Below, piece after piece: positions 38,468 through 46,900 of a stretch of DNA of 64,000 bases. This DNA comes from CBDDBU01 sp965226045. Its GTDB lineage: Bacteria; Pseudomonadota; Alphaproteobacteria; VGEJ01. Each line of letters starts with the position of its first letter. Position 1 is the stretch's first letter. The notes below the pieces were generated by a model. It did not search any database. It worked only from the letters and a program-made list of their open reading frames with translations, and had not been told where the DNA came from. A program made the translations under genes and the position numbers. The DNA lies in the NCBI GenBank assembly GCA_965226045.1, contig CBDDBU010000026.1, positions 248,001-312,000 on the forward strand, read 5' to 3'.

Positions 38468-39493
38468 GTGGTCGTGGGTACCGTCGCTCCGCTCGAAGGA
38501 GAGCGGCCGTCGGCGACGCGCTCGCTTGAGCCGCTACAGCGGCTGGTCGCCGAGGATCTGGCCGAGGTCAACGCGCTCATTATCGAGCGGATGCACAGCC
38601 GCGTCCCGCTGATCCCCGAGCTTGCTGGCCACATCATCGCCGCCGGTGGCAAGCGCTTGCGTCCCATGCTGACCATCGCCGGCGCCAAGCTCTGCGGTCA
38701 TGCCGGCCGGCGCCCGGTGATGCTGGCGGCGTGCGTCGAATTCATCCACACCGCGACCCTGCTGCATGACGATGTTGTCGACGAGAGTGGGCTTCGTCGC
38801 GGCAACGCGACCGCCAACTCGGTGTGGGGCAATCAGGCCAGCGTGCTGGTCGGCGATTTCCTGTTCACCCGCGCCTTCCAGCTCATGGTCGAGGACGGCT
38901 CGCTCCGGGTGCTGGACATCCTCTCCACGGCGTCGGCCGTGATCGCCGAGGGCGAAGTGTTGCAACTCGCCACCACCAACAATCCCGAGACCAGCGAGGA
39001 TGCCTACCTCGAGGTCATCGGCGCCAAGACTGCGGCGCTGTTCGCCGCCGCCTGCCGGATTGGCGCGGTCATCGCCGATCGCCCTCAGGCCGAGGACGAG
39101 GCGCTGGAAAGTCACGGCCGCAACCTCGGCATCGCCTTCCAGCTCGTGGACGATGTGCTCGACTACTCGGCCCGTCAGGCGACGCTCGGCAAGACCGTCG
39201 GCGATGACTTCCGCGAGGGAAAGATCACCCTGCCGGTCGTGCTCGCCTTCCGCCGGGGCCGCCCCGAGGAGCGCGATTTCTGGCGTCGCACCCTGGCTGA
39301 TGGCCGCCAGGAGTACGCCGACCTTGCCCACGCGATCAGCCTCTTGGAGCGCACCGGCGCGCTCACCGACACCATCGCGCGCGCGCGCCACTACGGCGCT
39401 ATCGCCCGCGACGCCCTCGGCATCTTCCCCGACGGACCGGTCAAGCAAACGATGATGGAGACCGTCGATTTCTGTATCGAGCGCGCCTACTGA
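38468..39493 (+). CDS. ispB: Long-chain polyprenyl diphosphate synthase (octaprenyl/decaprenyl)
   Basis: Builds the ubiquinone side chain from FPP and IPP. About 341 residues if a GTG near 38468-38474 is the start; an in-frame ATG at 38432 also exists, and GGGAGG plus AAAGG lie between them, favouring a GTG. First Asp-rich motif LLHDDVVDESGLRRG (about 95), second FQLVDDVLDYS (about 220), GGKRLRPML near 55. The DDxxD spacing and size fit a long-chain enzyme, which differs from ispA in this window. Confidence 0.88.
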   Translation: MVVGTVAPLEGERPSATRSLEPLQRLVAEDLAEVNALIIERMHSRVPLIPELAGHIIAAGGKRLRPMLTIAGAKLCGHAGRRPVMLAACVEFIHTATLLHDDVVDESGLRRGNATANSVWGNQASVLVGDFLFTRAFQLMVEDGSLRVLDILSTASAVIAEGEVLQLATTNNPETSEDAYLEVIGAKTAALFAAACRIGAVIADRPQAEDEALESHGRNLGIAFQLVDDVLDYSARQATLGKTVGDDFREGKITLPVVLAFRRGRPEERDFWRRTLADGRQEYADLAHAISLLERTGALTDTIARARHYGAIARDALGIFPDGPVKQTMMETVDFCIERAY

Positions 39494-39546
39494 GGGCACC
39501 TCGCGTTGCGGGTGAGGGTGGTTGGCGCTATAACCTCGCGCCTGAT

Positions 39547-39623
39547 CGGAGTGTAGCTCAGCCTGGTAGAGCACCGTCTTCGGGAGGCGGGGGTCGGAGG
39601 TTCAAGTCCTCCCACTCCGACCA
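39547..39623 (+). tRNA. tRNA-Pro (anticodon CGG)
   Basis: 77 nt including encoded CCA. Acceptor stem CGGAGTG/CACTCCG, D arm GCTC...GAGC, anticodon stem CCGTC/GGCGG with loop TTCGGGA (anticodon CGG, reading CCG codons), variable GGGTC, T arm GGAGG TTCAAGT CCTCC, discriminator A. An IS256b element starts 3 bp downstream and its target duplication covers the last seven tRNA bases. Confidence 0.96.
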
Positions 39624-39625
39624 AG

Positions 39626-41074
39626 GGCGATGTCCCTATCTCTGTTGAAATTCGTGGGGCAGGCGTCGCTGGTTGATGATGCTATGCTGCCTTCATGATG
39701 GTTTCAATGGCACTGTCGGCCTGAGCCTTTCTCAAGTGTTCCTGGAGAGCATTTCGGAGGATGGGCAGCTGACGATAGGCCTTGAGGCGACGGAAGGTTT
39801 TCTGGGCCTCCAGCAGGCCGGCGGCGGTCCATCTGAGCGCCATCTCGGCGTGTCTCCAGCGTTTGACGTTGCGGGTGACCTGGCGCACCGTGCCGAGCGC
39901 GTTCTCGACGATGTTGGTGCAGGCGAGCGAGCGCCGGAGTTCGTGCGGCAGGCCGAGGCGGATGACGGTGAGTATCTCGTCCAGCCCCTCCAGGATGCTG
40001 CCCGAGACGCCCGGTTCCTCATGCTCCAGACGCCGGGCCAGGTTGCGCAGCAGCCGTTCGGCCTTGTCTGCGTCGTCCTGGTCCCAGGCCTGACGGAGCG
40101 CCTTCTTGACGCTCGCATGCAAATGCAGGGGCAGGCGCTCGATGATGTTACGGCCCTTGTGGACCTGGCAGCGCTGGATGGCGGCGGCCACACCGAAGGT
40201 GTTGCGGATCGCTTTGCTGAGCGCCTTCGCGCCATCGACGATGAACAGCCGGGGCAGCGTCGGATCGAGCCCCCTGGCGAGGAGATTGTCGAGCAAGGCC
40301 TGGACGACGACAGTGTTCTCCGTCGCCCCCTCGACCACGGCCAGGACATGCTTGTCGCCGTTGCCATCGACGCCGATCGCCGCCACCAAGACATGGTCGC
40401 CGACATGCAGACCGTCGATCTGGATGACCAGCAGGTCGAGCTCCGAGAGGTCCGAGGCAAGCCAGGCCTTCATCTTCTTGCGCGACAGCGCCACAAAGCG
40501 CCGGGAAACGGCCGACTTCGAGGTGCCGTCGCCACGCGCTTTCGCCAGGTCGCCCTCGGGCAGACGGACCGCGCGGTGGTACTTGCGGGTCGGCACGTTC
40601 AGCACCATCAGGTTGAGCGCCCACTCGAGCAACAGGTTGCCGTCGCGCAGCACCTGCCAGCTCTCCAAACCCACCTCCTTGCCAGCATGGTCGCGAACCC
40701 GTGGCCGCTGCACTTTCACGCGGCCGCCGTGGTAGCCGATCTCGCTCTGCGTATGGCCCCAGCGATAACCCCGACGGTTCCCATGGCGACGATGTCGGGC
40801 CCCGCACACGGTCGTGGCGTCCTCCTCCATCATCTCGGCCAAGGCCTCGACCCCGGCCAGGAGACAGAACCGATCCACGCTGAGACGGACTGCGTCCATC
40901 GCGTCTGCCAGCGGCGGCATAGGAAACGAGGTGGCAAGGGCTTTCGGGCTACTGGAACTACGGATATTCTTTCCCATGGTGTCGTTCTCCCTCTTGGGTT
41001 TGCAGCACCCGGAGCCTAACGGCTCCAGGAGAGCGACACCTACCTCAACTTTTCAACATCGACCGGGACATCTC
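39626..41074 (-). mobile_element. IS256-family element IS256b, copy 1, inserted at the tRNA-Pro 3' end
   Basis: About 1449 bp, termini G(C/A)GATGTCCC on each side and a longer imperfect inverted repeat (TGTTGAAA...GTCGCT). A 9-bp direct repeat CCGACCAAG is at 39617-39625 and 41075-41083; the first copy includes the tRNA CCA end. End positions may be off by a base. A second, damaged copy is at 61255-62707. Confidence 0.85.
39682..40977 (-). CDS. IS256-family transposase (IS256b, intact copy)
   Basis: A 431-residue DDE transposase of a subgroup different from IS256a. N-terminal half has HRRHGNRRGYRWGHTQ and a helical DNA-binding part; catalytic residues lie in VIQIDGLHVGDH (Asp, about 186), LFIVDGAKALSKAI (Asp, about 250) and TNIVENALGTVRQVTRN (Glu, about 365). 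CQVHKGRNIIERLP is the family CxxH region. The frame is complete. Confidence 0.95.
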   Translation of the reverse strand: MGKNIRSSSSPKALATSFPMPPLADAMDAVRLSVDRFCLLAGVEALAEMMEEDATTVCGARHRRHGNRRGYRWGHTQSEIGYHGGRVKVQRPRVRDHAGKEVGLESWQVLRDGNLLLEWALNLMVLNVPTRKYHRAVRLPEGDLAKARGDGTSKSAVSRRFVALSRKKMKAWLASDLSELDLLVIQIDGLHVGDHVLVAAIGVDGNGDKHVLAVVEGATENTVVVQALLDNLLARGLDPTLPRLFIVDGAKALSKAIRNTFGVAAAIQRCQVHKGRNIIERLPLHLHASVKKALRQAWDQDDADKAERLLRNLARRLEHEEPGVSGSILEGLDEILTVIRLGLPHELRRSLACTNIVENALGTVRQVTRNVKRWRHAEMALRWTAAGLLEAQKTFRRLKAYRQLPILRNALQEHLRKAQADSAIETIMKAA

Positions 41075-41163
41075 CCGACCAAGTATTTTAATGACTTAGC
41101 GGCGGTTCGGCCCTCGACAACAGCGCGACGTGTGGTCCGATCGGATCACATCGACCCTCATTG

Positions 41164-41213
41164 TCCTACGACGGGCCGTGTTCGAGGGTCCTACGACGGG
41201 CCGTGTTCGAGGG
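41164..41213. repeat. Exact 25-bp tandem duplication
   Basis: TCCTACGACGGGCCGTGTTC followed by GAGGG occurs twice head to tail at 41164-41188 and 41189-41213, covering the 3' end of the recombinase remnant and its stop. Confidence 0.9.
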
Positions 41214-41406
41214 CATTCGCGGCAGCGCGGAGATAGTCGGTGCTGTGCTTAGCGTAGACGCGGGCGGTGGTCGCCTCATCGTCGTGGCCGAGCGCGGTGC
41301 CGTCGCGCTCGGCGCGCGTAAGGGCCTCAAGGGCCGTGCGGGCGTCCGCCTCATCCTCGAAAGCCTCCCGACAGCCGGGAAATATGACGCCAGCGGAACC
41401 TGTCAA
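41191..41406 (-). pseudogene. Tyrosine recombinase (integrase) remnant
   Basis: A 71-codon frame ending LGHDDEATTARVYAKHSTDYLRAAANALEHG, which fits the C-terminal end of phage-type integrases (LGH box and catalytic Tyr in VYAKH). The preceding FEDEADARTALEALTRAERDG resembles the N-terminal arm region, so the catalytic middle seems deleted. Before the IS256b insertion it lay about 110 bp from the tRNA-Pro 3' end and faced it, the standard position for an integrase using a tRNA attachment site. Identification is from short motifs. Confidence 0.55.
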
Positions 41407-41433
41407 CGACTTTGAGACAGTGACGATTACGAT

Positions 41434-42483
41434 TTACTGAGCAGTTTCTCCTGTTGTGGGTGTCACAGGTGGGTTGATCCAGACGGCTTGGGGAAGGGGA
41501 TCCGGTTGTGGGATCCCTCGAACGAAGCGTTCGGGATGACGGGTCCAGGCGGCTTGAAGGGTCCGCCCGCGCTGCTCCAGCACGCTCTGGGTGCGATTGT
41601 GATGCACGTCGTCCGGGGTGAGCATCGCGATCCCGCCATGGCGATGTTCGGTGTTGTACCAAGGGAAGAACGTTCGGCAGAAGGCGGTCGCGGCGGTGAT
41701 GTCGTGGAAGCGGCCAGGGAAGCCGGGGTGGTACTTCAGGGTCTTGAACTGGGCCTCGGAGAAGGGGTTGTCGTCGGACACCTGAGGGCGGCTCAGTGAA
41801 CGGGTCACGCCGAGGTCGGCGAGCAGTTGTGCGGTGCACTTGCTCGTCATCGGCGCGCCGCGGTCGGAGTGCAGGGTGAGCACCTGGGGCTGGACGCCCT
41901 GTTTGTGGCAGGTCTCTTCGATGAGACGACCGGCCAGCGCCGAGTTCTCCCGGTCTGCGACCATCCAGCCGACCGCGTAGCGGCTGAAGATGTCGAGCAC
42001 GACGTAGAGGTAGAAGTACGTCCACTTGGTCGGCCCCAACAGCTTGGTGATGTCCCAGGACCAGGTCTGGTTCGGCGCCGTGGCCACCAGCTCGGGCTTG
42101 GTGTACTGGGGATGCTCGCGCTGATTGCGCCGCTCTCGGACCGGCTGATCGGCGGCCAGGATCCGATACATCGTCCGCTCCGAGCACAGGTAATGGCCTT
42201 CGTCGAGCAGCGTCGCCACGACCTCCGCCGGCGCACGGTCGACGAAGCGCGGGCCGGCGAGCACATCGAGGATCTGCTCGCGCTCGGCTTCACACAGCGC
42301 CCGGGCGGGCGTTGGACGGGGCTGCTGGTGCCCGGGAGTTGACCTCTGACGACGGTAGAAGCTCGCCCGTGACACGCCCAGTGCTTGGCAGGCCGGCGCC
42401 ACGCCGACCTGCGCCGCAAGCGGTTGGACCGCGATCAAGAGCGCGTTCCGTGTTCGAGGTTCAATCCCAGCAGCCCGGCAACT
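41434..42483 (-). CDS. IS3-family OrfB transposase (made by -1 frameshift from OrfA)
   Basis: The integrase-type catalytic protein. From the slippery site the frame reads SCRAAGIEP...SRASFYRRQ, then an HTH_21-like region (LCEAEREQILDVL..FVDRAPAEVVATLLDEGHYLCSERTMYRIL), and the rve core with DDE residues in WSWDITKLLG, LHSDRGAPMTSK and DNPFSEAQFKTLKYHP. The open frame extends upstream of the slip site to 42657, but those codons look non-native. The C-terminus (about 60 residues) is proline-rich. Confidence 0.85.
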   Translation of the reverse strand, partial: SCRAAGIEPRTRNALLIAVQPLAAQVGVAPACQALGVSRASFYRRQRSTPGHQQPRPTPARALCEAEREQILDVLAGPRFVDRAPAEVVATLLDEGHYLCSERTMYRILAADQPVRERRNQREHPQYTKPELVATAPNQTWSWDITKLLGPTKWTYFYLYVVLDIFSRYAVGWMVADRENSALAGRLIEETCHKQGVQPQVLTLHSDRGAPMTSKCTAQLLADLGVTRSLSRPQVSDDNPFSEAQFKTLKYHPGFPGRFHDITAATAFCRTFFPWYNTEHRHGGIAMLTPDDVHHNRTQSVLEQRGRTLQAAWTRHPERFVRGIPQPDPLPQAVWINPPVTPTTGETAQ

Positions 42484-42941
42484 TTTCCCTGCACGTCCAG
42501 GATCGTGTGCGCGGTGTGCAACTCGTGCTCCAGGCGAGCCACTTGCGCCTCGAGCGCGCGCACCTTCGCATCCAGCGGGTTGCGTTCGGCCGGTTTCGCG
42601 CCGCGCTTCTTCGCGGCCAACTCCCGCAGCGAGCCCTTGCGCCGCGCCTTGCGCCAAGCCGTCAGATGCGAGCTGTACAACCCCTCGCGGCGAAGCAGGC
42701 GGCCCACCTCGCCGGGCTGCGTGCAGCGATCCGCCTCCTCCAGAATCCGCAGCCGATACTCTGCGGTGAACTGGCGCCGCTTCGGCTTGGCCACAACCTC
42801 CGGGTCCGGGGTCGGTCTGGCGCGGCCGGCCCTGGGGGCCGGAACGGAAACCTCATTCAATGTCATCGAGTCTCTCTCTGCGGTCATCGGTTTTCACCTC
42901 CACCGCCCTACAGAAATTCCAAAGGTTGCTGGTGTCTCAGT
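41436..42941 (-). mobile_element. IS3-family insertion sequence
   Basis: About 1.5 kb with imperfect termini beginning ACTGAG (left ACTGAGCAGTTTCTCCTGTT; right, complemented, ACTGAGACACCAGCAACC). It contains overlapping orfA and orfB in the -1 relation. No clear 3-4 bp target duplication was found, so the exact ends may differ by a few bases. Lies inside the eroded island. Confidence 0.75.
42435..42887 (-). CDS. IS3-family OrfA (helix-turn-helix)
   Basis: A 150-residue protein with the IS3 OrfA HTH (RRQFTAEYRLRILEEADRCTQPGEVGRLLRREGLYSSHLTAWR) followed by a leucine-zipper-like coil (KVRALEAQVARLEHELHTAHTIL). The -1 slippery heptamer G GGA AAA is at 42483-42489 (minus strand, codons QGKV), 48-54 bases before the OrfA stop, where OrfB frame is open. 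Confidence 0.85.
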   Translation of the reverse strand: MTAERDSMTLNEVSVPAPRAGRARPTPDPEVVAKPKRRQFTAEYRLRILEEADRCTQPGEVGRLLRREGLYSSHLTAWRKARRKGSLRELAAKKRGAKPAERNPLDAKVRALEAQVARLEHELHTAHTILDVQGKVAGLLGLNLEHGTRS

Positions 42942-43057
42942 GATGTTGGCAGAGAGGGCAGCGCGGCGGCCCGCGAGATAGGTTTTATCGAATTGAACGA
43001 AGTACATCGGGCGTAATCATAACCGATGGTTCGTGATTATCCCCTCGACGTAAGTGC
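42942..43057. other. Gap between IS3 and the DUF5615 remnant
   Basis: I see no gene, RNA or repeat here; it is AT-rich like the adjoining remnant. Confidence 0.5.
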
Positions 43058-43430
43058 CTAACGATGCGTCTTGATATAGTATTTGGACACCCAAATATGC
43101 ATCCGAACATCTCGACTGTTCTGGGCAATCCCATATTCGGAGTCGATAAAGTAAAGTGCCTTTTGAGGCGTTCAGCTGCTTGGTGTTCACTACCTCTCAG
43201 CCGGATACGACTTAGGCGCCTGTATCTTCGTCGAGCACCATCGGGCACACGCGGCGCGATCTTTTCGAAATCACCATCAAAGCTTATTAGGATTACGTCG
43301 AGTTGTTCGATTGTGATTGTCGCTACTATGGGGTCTTCGACGCCACGCGTGGCATGATCGACAATTAGCTCCACGACGTGCCCATTGGTTTCAAGCACTT
43401 CGCGAACCGAAAGCCGAACATTGTCGTCTA
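43058..43430 (-). pseudogene. DUF5615 (PIN-like) gene, start removed by IS1182 and frame broken
   Basis: Read from the IS1182 edge: LDDNVRLSVREVLETNGHVVELI..GVEDPIVATITIEQLDVILISFDGDFEKIAPR, the DUF5615 pattern with its early Asp pair and late FDGDF. The codon for L lies in the CTAG boundary, so the start codon is missing. After RLKRHF a frame change near 43152 is needed to reach the expected tail FIDSEYGIAQNSRDVRMHIW with TAG at 43058. Base composition is clearly AT-richer than the flanking genes, suggesting foreign origin. These proteins are often toxin-like, but no partner antitoxin is visible. Confidence 0.7.
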
Positions 43431-43502
43431 GCAGCCTGTCGGACTGAGGTCCGCGAGGATGGGTGTGGACGGATCGCGATGTGGAGAGGTCATGGGATCG
43501 AG

Positions 43503-43703
43503 CGCCTTTCGTGAGGACACGGAGTGCGGTCGCTTGGCCGCGCGTACCGCAGGGTGAGTTTACTCTTATGCCCTCTCGTGAGGGCACGAAGTACGTTCGC
43601 TTGCTCGCGCGTGCCGCAAGGCGAGCATACTCTTATTCCTTTTCGCGAGGTACGGAGTCCGGCCGCCTGCTCAAGCGTATTGCAAGGTGAACATTCTCTT
43701 TAT
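43503..43703 (-). repeat. Three 67-bp tandem repeats in IS1182 tail (right copy)
   Basis: Mirror of 11210-11410. One base differs from the left copy: the palindrome GAGTATACTC there is GAGTTTACTC (plus strand) here. Confidence 0.75.
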
Positions 43704-45029
43704 GTTCCAGGCCAGGGTCACCAGGTTCCATTCGCCCGTGACCTTGTCCAGGCCGCGTAGCGAGAACTGGCGGAAGCCCATGGCCGATTTGATGATGCCG
43801 AACACCGGTTCCGGCGTTTGCTTGCGCAGGGCGTAGAGTTGCCGGCCCTCGGGCGTCGCCAGTCGATGTGTCATCGCTTCCAGCGGCGTCGGGTTCTCCG
43901 GGGGCGGCGGCGCGCCGGCGAAGCGGTCCTTCCAGGAGAGATGATGGCGTTCCCGGCCGGGCGTGATCAACGGCGCGATCTCGGCCTCGGCGCAGGCGTT
44001 CACGTTGGCCTCGCTGAAGTAGCCGCTGTCCGCCAGCAGGGTCTCGGGCGCGCCCAGCGCCTCGGGAAGGCGGGCGAGCGCTTCCAGCGCCGGCTCGATT
44101 TGCCGCTTGTCGTTGGGGGCCTGGACCACGTCGTTGGTGACCACCAGCAGGCTGTCGGCCGCCACCAGGGCTTGGGCGTTGTAGGCCTGTTCGAAGCCGC
44201 CGCCGGCCACCGGCATGATGCGCGAGTCCGCGTCGGTCAGATTGACCTGGTCCTTCGGCCCGGGCCCGGCCACCGGCGGCTCGGGTGGACGGCCGCCCGG
44301 CTTGCGGCCCGTCTTCTCGGCCTTCTCCGCGCGCGCCTCGAGCTTCGCCTCGTACTCGGCCCGTTCCCGCTCAAGGCGTTCGCGCGCCCGCGCCTCGATC
44401 ACCGCCTTAGCCTCGGCGATGCGGGCCAGACGATCCTCGCGCCGGGCCAGTTCCTCGGGCACCGACATCCCGTCGGGCACATCCGCCCCATCGGCCGCCT
44501 CCGCCAACGCCATCAACTCCGCCACCTCGGCCTTCAACCGGGCTTCGAGCTCGCAGGCGTGTTTCCACGACAGCGCGCTGTGCCGGCTCGCGTTGGCGTG
44601 CACCTTGGTGCCGTCCAGCGCCACCGTGCCGAGCTTCAGCACCCCGGCTTCCCGGGCCAGCAGCAGCACCTCGACGAACAGCCCTTCGATCCGGTCGAGA
44701 AAACGCCGCCGGAACGCGGCGATGGTATCGTGGTCGGGATGATCGTTGGCCGCGATGAAGCGGAAAGCGACAGAATCATAGGTCGCGCGCTCCAACTTGC
44801 GGCTCGAAAACACCCCCGTGGCGTAGCCGTAGACCAGAAGCCCCAGCAGCATGCTCGGGTGATAGGACGCCGAGCCCGAGCCGCGATAGGCCTTCACGAA
44901 CGCCGAGAGGTCCAACTGCTCGATCACCTCGACCACGAAGCGCGCCAGATGCCGCTCGGGAAGCCATTCCTCCACCGACGGCGGCAGCAGAAACCCCGTC
45001 TCCCGGTCGACCGGTCGGAAATTGCTCAT
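43671..45029 (-). CDS. IS1182-family transposase (right copy)
   Basis: The protein is identical to the left-arm transposase, 452 residues from the ATG with GGAGG six bases upstream. See 9884-11242 for domains. Confidence 0.95.
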   Translation of the reverse strand: MSNFRPVDRETGFLLPPSVEEWLPERHLARFVVEVIEQLDLSAFVKAYRGSGSASYHPSMLLGLLVYGYATGVFSSRKLERATYDSVAFRFIAANDHPDHDTIAAFRRRFLDRIEGLFVEVLLLAREAGVLKLGTVALDGTKVHANASRHSALSWKHACELEARLKAEVAELMALAEAADGADVPDGMSVPEELARREDRLARIAEAKAVIEARARERLERERAEYEAKLEARAEKAEKTGRKPGGRPPEPPVAGPGPKDQVNLTDADSRIMPVAGGGFEQAYNAQALVAADSLLVVTNDVVQAPNDKRQIEPALEALARLPEALGAPETLLADSGYFSEANVNACAEAEIAPLITPGRERHHLSWKDRFAGAPPPPENPTPLEAMTHRLATPEGRQLYALRKQTPEPVFGIIKSAMGFRQFSLRGLDKVTGEWNLVTLAWNIKRMFTLQYA

Positions 45030-45063
45030 GACGGCCTCCATCACGCGCGGGCAAATCAACTGA

Positions 45064-46175
45064 ATCGCTTATGCACGACGTTCCGGCGGCACGAGATGTT
45101 GCGTTGGGCGTGGTTGTAGGATAGTTGGTTCACTGGCGATGTTCGATTGCCAGCGAGCGGAAGGCCCCATGGATCGCTGTCCGGCGACAGTCTGATCGCC
45201 TTCCAACGCACTCGTTCCCGCACGACGACGCTTTGCAGCGTGCGTGGCTCGCAGCTCGGTGCGCTAGGCGCCGAGGGCTTCGAATGCCCTTGCGCTGCGG
45301 TCATGATCACGGCTGATGCGCTCCAGCGGCAAGGCCCACACGTTCGAGTGCGCGCGCTGCCATCGCCAGACCTCGGTGACGGCGGGGACCATGGGTCTGC
45401 GACGGGGGCAGCAAGCGTCGCCGGCTCAGCCGTCTGGTCTTGGCGGTGCTGGCGGCGCCTACCTGATGTGCGACGCATTCGAACGCGGATCGCGGCGCTT
45501 GCAGCTCCGTAGAACGCAGCTCGGGATCGGTTCTTAGGCGCAGGCGGCCCTGCGCTGCCTCGCCGACCAAGACTGCGCCGACGACGAGCAGCATGCCGTC
45601 GTGGATGCGCCCGGCGCCGCCGGCCACGGGATCATTCTTGGTGCGGAACGCCAGCGCGGTCTCGTCGACCTCGATGAGGCCCGACAACGGGTCGCGCTCG
45701 GGATCGACCATGGCTTTGCGCAGCTTGGCGGCGAGCAGCCAGGCGCTGCGATAAGAACCGATCCCGAGCTGGTTCTGGAGCTGCAGCGCCGCGATCCCGT
45801 TCGAATGCGTCGCCATCAGGTAGGCGGCCCAGAACCAGACGGTGAGCGCGAGCTTGCTGCCGTGCAGGATGGTCCCCGCCGTCACCGAGGTTCTGGCGAT
45901 GGCAGCGCGCGCACTCGAACGTGTGGGCCTTGCCGCGTAGCGCCCAGCCGTGATCATGACCGCAGCGCGGGCATTCGAAGCCCTCGGGCCAGCGCACCGA
46001 GGCGAGCCACGCCGCGCAGGCGTCGTCGTGCGGGAACATGCGTTGGAAGGCGATCAGACTGTCGGGGAAGCGATCCATGGGGCGGCTCCTGGTAATCGGC
46101 AAACCAGGAACCAACTATCCTACAACCACGCCCAACGCAACATCTCGTGCCGCCGGAACGTCGTGCATAAGCGAT
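45064..46175. mobile_element. IS1595 element, right copy: palindromic and error-rich
   Basis: Flanked by the 8-bp TCAACTGA at 45056-45063 and 46176-46183, as in the left arm. From 46175 inward to about 45560 it matches the left-arm element 5' part on the minus strand, with one extra base near 45889 that breaks the transposase. From 45064 to about 45537 it is instead the same 5' part on the plus strand, full of small insertions and substitutions. The true right terminus and the 3' third of the gene are absent, so both ends are the left-end type. It is 79 bp longer than the intact copy. Confidence 0.85.
45542..46078 (-). pseudogene. IS1595 transposase, N-terminal two-thirds, frameshifted
   Basis: Starts as MDRFPDSLIAFQ at 46078 with the zinc ribbon; an added A in CATCGCCAGAACCTC (about 45889) shifts the frame. 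The other frame then resumes SVTAGTILHGSKLAL and runs through IEVDETALAF to a scrambled end after GGAGRIHDGMLLVVGAV. Catalytic residues after the first Asp are lost. Confidence 0.8.
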
Positions 46176-46229
46176 TCAACTGATACCATCGAATCCTATT
46201 TCGACTCCCGGCTCAAGTCCGACAGGCTG

Positions 46230-46811
46230 CTAGGGGTAGAGCTCGAACAGCGTGCGCTGGTCCGGTACACCAGTCGGCGGCAGGGCCTTGGATTGCTGGT
46301 ACTCCTTGAGCGCACGGCGTGTGCCCTCGCCATAGAGCCCGTCCGCCCCGCGCTGGTAGTGGCCGAGATCGGTCAGCCGGATCTGAACGTCGCGCAGGAC
46401 ATTGCGAAACAGGGTGACCCTATCGTCACCGGCCGCCGCCTCGATCTTCTCGGAGGCGGTGCGCAGCCGGGTCCGCTGCAAGGCACTGATCATCGCGCCG
46501 ACCGCCGATACGAACGCCAAATCCGGGTTATGGCGACAGAAATTGTCGAGAAACGCGGCGAGGAGGTCGAGATTCTGCCACGGCGCAATGTCGAAGGTTT
46601 TGTCGGTCAGCTGGTTGTAAGCGGTGATATAGCCGGCGAGCCAGCCGCCGAACAACGCGTAGGCCTGCGATTGCGCCTCCCTTTCGGTGACGAAACGCTC
46701 GCACGTCCCGTTGCCCGCGCCTTTGATGACGTACTTCTCGTCGGTGGTGGCTGCGAGGGCGGAAGAGGCGAAGAAACCAAGGCAGGCGATCGCCACCAGG
46801 ATCCGGTTCAT
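46230..46811 (-). CDS. Secreted peptidoglycan-binding-domain protein (right copy)
   Basis: Copy of the 8181-8762 gene with the same signal peptide and PG_binding_1 repeat. It differs at G55, R113 and the last residue P193, all non-synonymous. The stop overlaps the IS1182 CTAG edge. Confidence 0.75.
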   Translation of the reverse strand: MNRILVAIACLGFFASSALAATTDEKYVIKGAGNGTCERFVTEREAQSQAYALFGGWLAGYITAYNQLTDKTFDIAPWQNLDLLAAFLDNFCRHNPDLAFVSAVGAMISALQRTRLRTASEKIEAAAGDDRVTLFRNVLRDVQIRLTDLGHYQRGADGLYGEGTRRALKEYQQSKALPPTGVPDQRTLFELYP

Positions 46812-46900
46812 CGTGGGTCCTTTCGAGGCGGTGGTGCGAGGGCGGCCATTCTAGGCTCGGGTAGCTCCAGCACCTAGTACGGCGGTGGGGGATCGCACGG

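Larger units (their letters stand above)
43428..46233 (-). mobile_element. IS1182-family element, right copy, with altered nested IS1595
   Basis: Same 18-bp inverted termini at 43428-43445 and 46216-46233. Transposase gene intact. The nested IS1595 at 45064-46175 keeps its 8-bp target duplication but is internally rearranged. One outer flank is the DUF5615 remnant and the other is the peptidoglycan-binding gene, so flanks do not match a single simple insertion. Confidence 0.9.

Noticed and set aside
39673..41019. 448-codon frame opposite the IS256b transposase
   Set aside because: Antisense shadow; codon pattern mirrors the real gene. The same holds for 61056-62309.
42985..43587. A 201-codon gene starting inside IS1182 and running through DUF5615
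   Set aside because: The N-terminal 52 codons come from the IS tail repeats; the start is not native. I treat it as a DUF5615 remnant.
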